Shown piece by piece: positions 5,463 to 8,336 of a stretch of 8,336 bases of DNA (position 1 is the stretch's first letter; each line of letters starts with the position of its first letter). The notes beneath the pieces were generated by a model that searched no databases, had not been told where the DNA came from, and saw only the letters and a list, made by a program, of their open reading frames with translations. The stretch lies in assembly GCA_028288315.1 (NCBI GenBank), contig JAQBNY010000309.1, forward strand, positions 1 to 8,336. The letters are read 5' to 3'. Position numbers and translations under genes: made by a program. Origin of the DNA: Mucilaginibacter sp. Lineage in GTDB: Bacteria; Bacteroidota; Bacteroidia; Sphingobacteriales; Sphingobacteriaceae.

Positions 5463-6887
5463 TTAAACTTCCTTTTGGGCGATAACAATCTCCACCTTCC
5501 CTGCTATTAGAGCGGCCTTACCATTAGCGCGGTAGGGTATAGCCAATAACTGTATCTTAATGTCATCTTTTAGGTTTTCGCTGTTACCGAGAAATAGCTG
5601 CTTCAGGTTATTTGTAATATCAAATACATAAGTTAACTTGGGGGTATGCATAGCTTTCATATCACCGCCAACCGCGGCTGGATGGTCGCCGTGTTCAGAA
5701 GCAAAGAACGCGAAACTTCCAACATAGTGTTTATCTGAAATGGGTGTGTCTTTATTAAGGTTAGGATAATCAATAAATACCCTCACAAAATAATCTTCTT
5801 CTTTTAAAGGGTTTATATCGCTAATTATCGCTTTTACCTCACGGCTCTTTGTTGGCAATGAACTTGTCACTTGCGGAAACGCCGATTGATATAGTTTTTT
5901 AAACCCGGTTAAATTAATAGATGTAGGGTGCTTTTCGCTTAGTGAAAATTGGTTTGAGTTAACCAATTTTGTTGAGGAAATAAACGCAAAAGAACTTGAA
6001 TTAACTGGCCCTAACCTGAGTCCGGAAAGCTGAGTATCATAAAGGTAGCCTAAGGCATTCTGATCTGACATGTCGCCGGTTTTTATATCCACTGCCTGCC
6101 CGGAAGCGTTATTAAAATTTTTCTTAAATATATAATTGGTGTAAGTTGTTTTAGTTGGGTTAGCGTGGCCACGATCATTCCATGTTGCCCAAAGACGATC
6201 AATATTGGCATGGTGAAGCCAAAAAATTGGATCGGTGGGAGAAATAAAAGACCCCATATTTCCTCCTATGAAGTTATGTATATGATTGTGAGGACTTCCT
6301 TCCAAAGAACCCGAAGCCCCGCTACCATCAGTGGGCCGTTGAGAAGTTGCAGCATAGCTTCCAAAGTCTTCAAATGACTGTTTATTCAAAATTTTTTCAA
6401 TATTAATCGTACCAACCATTTCCTCAAGTGCTTTCGACTGCGCGTTGATACGCCTTGAACTATCCATCAGTACATTATTAGCGCCCCAAAACGTTGCGGG
6501 TACTGAACGATTTTTTGTCCAGTTCCAATAAGGTAAATTAAAATCAGGTTGACCGGATGCCGCTCGGCATATTTCTTCAAACTGTTTTAGATATGCCCTG
6601 TGCCAGGGTAAAAAGAACCAGTTCCTATGCGGACAGAAATTCTGATGAATTTTAGCCTGAAAGCTCCAGCTTGTAGGATCTGAAGCCGGCCTTTGCTTCA
6701 TTACACTAACCGCTTTTTTGTAAGCGAGCAGATCCGGGTCGGTTGCCGAAAGAGTATTGATTTCTTTTCGTATGCGCGACGCCGCATTTTTCCTGATCAT
6801 TGTTTTAGAAAAAGTGTCATTCTGCAGAAACAATCCTCCGGTTAAGAGCAAAGTATTCTTAATAAAAATCCTTCTTTCATGTTTCAT
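5463..6887 (-). CDS. Tat-exported tyrosinase / polyphenol oxidase (type-3 copper)
   Basis: The 474-residue protein oxidises phenols and catechols to o-quinones at a dinuclear copper site. An N-terminal twin-arginine signal is visible (ERRIFIKN, residues 4-11, then a hydrophobic stretch to about 21), so the enzyme is probably exported folded. CuA ligands: H81, H87 and H96, the last two in the tyrosinase signature (FFLPWHRAYL, 91-100, with E104). C85-P-H87 is the CxH arrangement that forms a Cys-His thioether in fungal tyrosinases. CuB ligands: H200 and H204 in SPHNHIHNF, and H226 in DPIFWLHHANIDRLW. Asn201 follows the first CuB His and Glu196 sits at the waterkeeper position; both features go with monophenolase activity in studied enzymes. 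The C-terminal part (about 349-471) is a beta domain like plant PPO KFDV, which shields the active site in latent enzymes. It is first in a two-gene unit with the small envelope protein 1 bp downstream. Physiological substrate (tyrosine, plant phenolics) cannot be told. Confidence 0.93.
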   Translation of the reverse strand: MKHERRIFIKNTLLLTGGLFLQNDTFSKTMIRKNAASRIRKEINTLSATDPDLLAYKKAVSVMKQRPASDPTSWSFQAKIHQNFCPHRNWFFLPWHRAYLKQFEEICRAASGQPDFNLPYWNWTKNRSVPATFWGANNVLMDSSRRINAQSKALEEMVGTINIEKILNKQSFEDFGSYAATSQRPTDGSGASGSLEGSPHNHIHNFIGGNMGSFISPTDPIFWLHHANIDRLWATWNDRGHANPTKTTYTNYIFKKNFNNASGQAVDIKTGDMSDQNALGYLYDTQLSGLRLGPVNSSSFAFISSTKLVNSNQFSLSEKHPTSINLTGFKKLYQSAFPQVTSSLPTKSREVKAIISDINPLKEEDYFVRVFIDYPNLNKDTPISDKHYVGSFAFFASEHGDHPAAVGGDMKAMHTPKLTYVFDITNNLKQLFLGNSENLKDDIKIQLLAIPYRANGKAALIAGKVEIVIAQKEV

Positions 6888-7197
6888 GGCTATTGGGTTT
6901 AGTGTTGGCGGTTAAGGTTAACAAACAGTATTTAAGCTATTGATTATCTTGTACGGTAACAAATTTCTTGATTTACAAATGCTTATCATATAGCCATTTA
7001 TAGCTATTTATTTGACCGATAGATACACTTGGTTTGCAGCGTAAACCTGAGTGAACGCATAAATGAAAATTAAAGCCTTTAAACAGGATAGTTTAATAAA
7101 AATTAATAAGCAGATGAGGCTTATTTCATAAACAACTGGTTCACAACTTGAAACAAAACATATTATCTATTTGTCATAGGTGTATACTGTAATCGTT
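6888..7197. other. 310-bp divergent intergenic region upstream of the tyrosinase operon and the 84-residue protein gene
   Basis: No gene is visible. Promoters for both flanking genes should lie here, but no exact TAnnTTTG with a correctly spaced TTTG was found by eye. Two features stand out. One is a 10-bp tandem repeat with one mismatch, TAGCCATTTA / TAGCTATTTA, at 6991-7010. The other is an inverted repeat AATAAGC (7105-7111) / GCTTATT (7119-7125) with a 7-nt spacer. Either could be a regulator site; neither is assignable. Confidence 0.5.
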
Positions 7198-7452
7198 ATG
7201 AATGATATTGAGCGGATCATCGAAAACAATTCCGAACAGCCTAATGAAAGTTTCTATGTTCAGGCCTTTTATAAGGGCGGCATGAACAGTTTTGAAGTAA
7301 TACCTATTGAAGGATATTTTGTTATTGCCTTTGATGGAAAGTTTATAGCCAAAATTCAGCACAATGAGGTTTGGGAACAAATCTTTGGCGACCCGCTTGA
7401 TGAGGATGTCTTTACAACTATTAAACAAGCAATAGAAGAACGTCACGAATAA
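7198..7452 (+). CDS. Small acidic protein of unknown function, 84 residues
   Basis: I do not recognise a named domain. The ATG at 7198 is preferred; an in-frame GTG at 7180 would add six residues (MYTVIV) and cannot be excluded. The protein has no signal peptide or membrane segment, so it should be cytoplasmic. It reads as a compact alpha/beta protein: a helical acidic N-terminus, strands in FYVQAFYK (19-26), FEVIPIEGYFVIAFDGKFIAKIQH (32-55), then W59 and a helical acidic end DEDVFTTIKQAIEERHE (68-84). The pattern, with FEV-P, a Gly-rich turn, a Trp and a C-terminal IE helix, looks like small hypothetical proteins that recur in Sphingobacteriaceae. It is divergent from the tyrosinase operon across 310 bp and has no obvious operon partner. 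The opposite strand is also open over the same span but reads as a typical antisense shadow. Confidence 0.72.
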   Translation: MNDIERIIENNSEQPNESFYVQAFYKGGMNSFEVIPIEGYFVIAFDGKFIAKIQHNEVWEQIFGDPLDEDVFTTIKQAIEERHE

Positions 7453-7716
7453 AAACTATTCTACAGGCACATCTTGCCGATATAACTGAACAGTGCGATC
7501 CGAATCAACTTTCGTTTTTGAATACAACCTGGGAAATACTTTTCTCTTACGTGGATCAATGGTATTCTACCAATTTACTAATACAATTCCACCAAATGTG
7601 CTAATACAAAATATAAGAAAGTGCCTTTAGAAAAGTACCAAGATTAAAATACAGACACCCGAACCGACACCAACTTAACCAAATAGTTTCCCCTATAATT
7701 TCCCCTTAAATGAAAG
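7453..7716. other. Stretch without a recognisable gene after the 84-residue protein gene
   Basis: About 260 bp. On the plus strand, one frame (7452-7604, shifted relative to the preceding gene) is open for about 50 codons and reads as protein-like, but it has no internal start codon before its last residues. The 9-mer CTAATACAA occurs at 7578-7586 and 7601-7609. Nothing else is supported. Confidence 0.5.
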
Positions 7717-7748
7717 AAGGCCAGTAATTACAATGAATTACTGACCTT
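7717..7748 (-). terminator. Rho-independent terminator, minus strand
   Basis: A 13-bp stem, AAGGCCAGTAATT (7717-7729) with AATTACTGACCTT (7736-7748), encloses a 6-nt loop. The single non-Watson-Crick position is a G-U pair when read as minus-strand RNA but a C-A mismatch on the plus strand. The minus-strand tail is T-rich (CTTCTTTCATTT). It directly follows the tRNA 3'-end fragment, the position of a native tRNA terminator, and may also end transcripts from the esterase gene on the right. Confidence 0.75.
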
Positions 7749-7752
7749 TAAG

Positions 7753-7773
7753 TAGCCCGTAGGAGAATCGAAC
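7753..7773 (-). other. tRNA 3'-end fragment (T-arm half plus acceptor strand), possible integration scar / att site
   Basis: Read on the minus strand, this is GTTCGATTCTCCTACGGGCT plus A: a T-loop TTCGATT, the 3' T-stem strand CTCCT, a 7-nt acceptor strand ACGGGCT and discriminator A. The matching 5' T-stem strand (AGGAG) is absent; similarity stops at the G before TTCGATT. No D-arm, anticodon arm or 5' acceptor strand (AGCCCGT) lies within 80 bp upstream, so this is not a functional tRNA. A 3'-terminal tRNA piece followed at once by a terminator is what tyrosine-recombinase elements leave at the displaced end of a tRNA target. The amino acid identity cannot be told. Confidence 0.5.
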
Positions 7774-7794
7774 ACGATTATTAACTCATTTGGC

Positions 7795-8001
7795 TTACAA
7801 TATCTTATATAGTTGCCGATGTGCAACGCACCGAATTACTAACCATTTTTTGATGCAATTATTTACAAATCTTAATCTTTTTATAAAACCATCAACGATA
7901 TTGGTTTCATCTTTATCAATACATTCATCATAAAGATTTTGTGTAAATATCACTGCTACCTTTCCCGGCCTTTTACAGCGTCTCAAGCAGTTATATATCA
8001 C
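7795..8001 (-). CDS. Doubtful small ORF, 68 codons, unknown
   Basis: A GTG-initiated frame starts 14 bp after the esterase stop codon and ends just before the tRNA 3' fragment. The product is basic and Cys-containing (NCLRRCKRPGK near the start, then KVAVIFTQNLYDECIDKDE) with no recognised domain, no signal and no membrane segment. The close spacing to the esterase stop would fit an operon. The GTG start, the lack of a ribosome binding site and the short length make it uncertain. It could also be the decayed end of a longer gene. Confidence 0.25.
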   Translation of the reverse strand: MIYNCLRRCKRPGKVAVIFTQNLYDECIDKDETNIVDGFIKRLRFVNNCIKKWLVIRCVAHRQLYKIL

Positions 8002-8015
8002 GCTAATAAGTTTAT

Positions 8016-8336
8016 CTACCTAATATTGTCCCAATCATCTGTACGGAAGGGTGATGCCGGCAGGTTTGCTCCATTGTATAAATTGCAAAGCGGGTTATTT
8101 GCCCAGGCATAACGCACGGCAACAGGGTTGGCAACATCGCTGCTGCATATTATTACTTTATCGCCTGCTATTACCGCATTTGCCCGGTAGAACTTTTTAT
8201 CAGCACCTGCTATGGTGAATCCTTTCAGGGTGTCACCTTTGGCAAGCAGCCCATTATCGGTATGGGTAAATTCCAGTTCAATTTTATTGCCGTCAATTAC
8301 ATGTGATTTATAAAGCGGACCCGAGTAAGGAATATT
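8016..8336 (-). CDS. Sialate O-acetylesterase, C-terminal 106 residues (gene continues past the right edge)
   Basis: The minus-strand frame from the window edge to TAG at 8016-8018 encodes the C-terminal domain of the Bacteroidota sialate O-acetylesterase (SASA, SGNH-hydrolase) family. It opens with IPYSGPLYKSHVIDGNKI, continues with LEFTHTDNGLLAKGDTLKGFTIAGADKKFYRANAVI (beta domain), and ends in the characteristic VRYAWANNPLCNLYN and LPASPFRTDDW. These secreted or periplasmic enzymes remove acetyl groups from sialic acids or from plant glycans such as xylan. The catalytic SGNH motifs and any signal peptide lie outside the window, so activity cannot be judged. The length of the visible tail is normal and the stop is in the expected place, so the 3' end is intact. 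Confidence 0.92.
   Translation of the reverse strand, partial: NIPYSGPLYKSHVIDGNKIELEFTHTDNGLLAKGDTLKGFTIAGADKKFYRANAVIAGDKVIICSSDVANPVAVRYAWANNPLCNLYNGANLPASPFRTDDWDNIR

Noticed and set aside
5462..5488. Upstream start (at 5488) for the small envelope protein
   Set aside because: It would overlap the tyrosinase reading frame and place charged residues before the signal sequence; the ATG at 5461 is 1 bp after the tyrosinase stop and starts the signal directly.
7174..7446. 90-codon minus-strand ORF opposite the 84-residue protein gene
   Set aside because: It mirrors the plus-strand gene almost exactly; its hydrophobic, Leu/Ile/Phe-rich reading is typical of antisense shadows, while the plus frame has balanced protein-like composition.
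7578..7609. CTAATACAA direct repeat as a CRISPR or iteron-like array
   Set aside because: Only two 9-bp copies 23 bp apart, with no further units; no CRISPR array or iteron cluster is visible anywhere in the window.
7690..7790. A complete tRNA gene ending at the tRNA-like sequence
   Set aside because: No matching 5' acceptor strand, D-arm or anticodon arm is present within the needed distance, and the T-stem does not close. Only a 3' fragment is there.
1..8336. Insertion sequence or intact prophage
   Set aside because: No transposase, integrase, terminal inverted repeats or phage structural genes were found. The only hints are the endolysin-like CHAP protein and the tRNA fragment, which are not enough to call an element.

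Overview
The window looks like chromosomal DNA of a Bacteroidota bacterium, most plausibly a soil or plant-associated member of the Sphingobacteriaceae (Mucilaginibacter or Pedobacter type). This is inferred from the moderate, AT-leaning base composition, the absence of strong Shine-Dalgarno sequences, wide intergenic gaps with AT-rich hairpins, and the gene content (sialate O-acetylesterase, secreted proteins of unknown function, small acidic hypothetical proteins). No species call is possible from the sequence alone.

Layout from left to right. (1) Positions 1-934 hold a divergent pair: the 5' part of an HxlR-family regulator gene (minus strand, running off the window) and an FMN-dependent azoreductase/quinone reductase gene (plus). 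A perfect 10-bp inverted repeat lies between them and is the obvious operator candidate. (2) A perfect 11-bp hairpin at 991-1015 separates the azoreductase gene from a convergent 843-residue exported protein of unknown function (1032-3563, minus). (3) After a 303-bp gap with a structured element comes a CHAP-domain peptidoglycan hydrolase with two C-terminal peptidoglycan-binding repeats (3867-4805, minus). It has no export signal. (4) A 36-nt perfect palindrome at 4940-4975 marks the end of a two-gene unit on the minus strand: a Tat-exported tyrosinase/polyphenol oxidase (5463-6887), then, one base after its stop codon, a small envelope protein (5012-5461). (5) Divergent from the tyrosinase is a small plus-strand gene for an 84-residue acidic protein (7198-7452). 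(6) The right end holds about 270 bp without a clear gene, a terminator hairpin, about 21 bases identical in form to the 3' end of a tRNA gene (no tRNA body attached), a doubtful 68-codon ORF, and the 3' end of a sialate O-acetylesterase gene running off the window.

The most interesting point is the tyrosinase unit. The tyrosinase has a complete type-3 copper centre plus a C-terminal beta domain resembling the plant polyphenol oxidase KFDV domain. The small protein encoded directly downstream resembles that same C-terminal domain by eye. A free-standing, envelope-located copy of the shielding/caddie-like domain translated next to the enzyme is an arrangement I do not recognise as described. 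The tyrosinase makes o-quinones. HxlR/YodB-type regulators with azoreductases are known quinone-response pairs, and such a pair lies about 4 kb away, so a functional link is possible but not shown.
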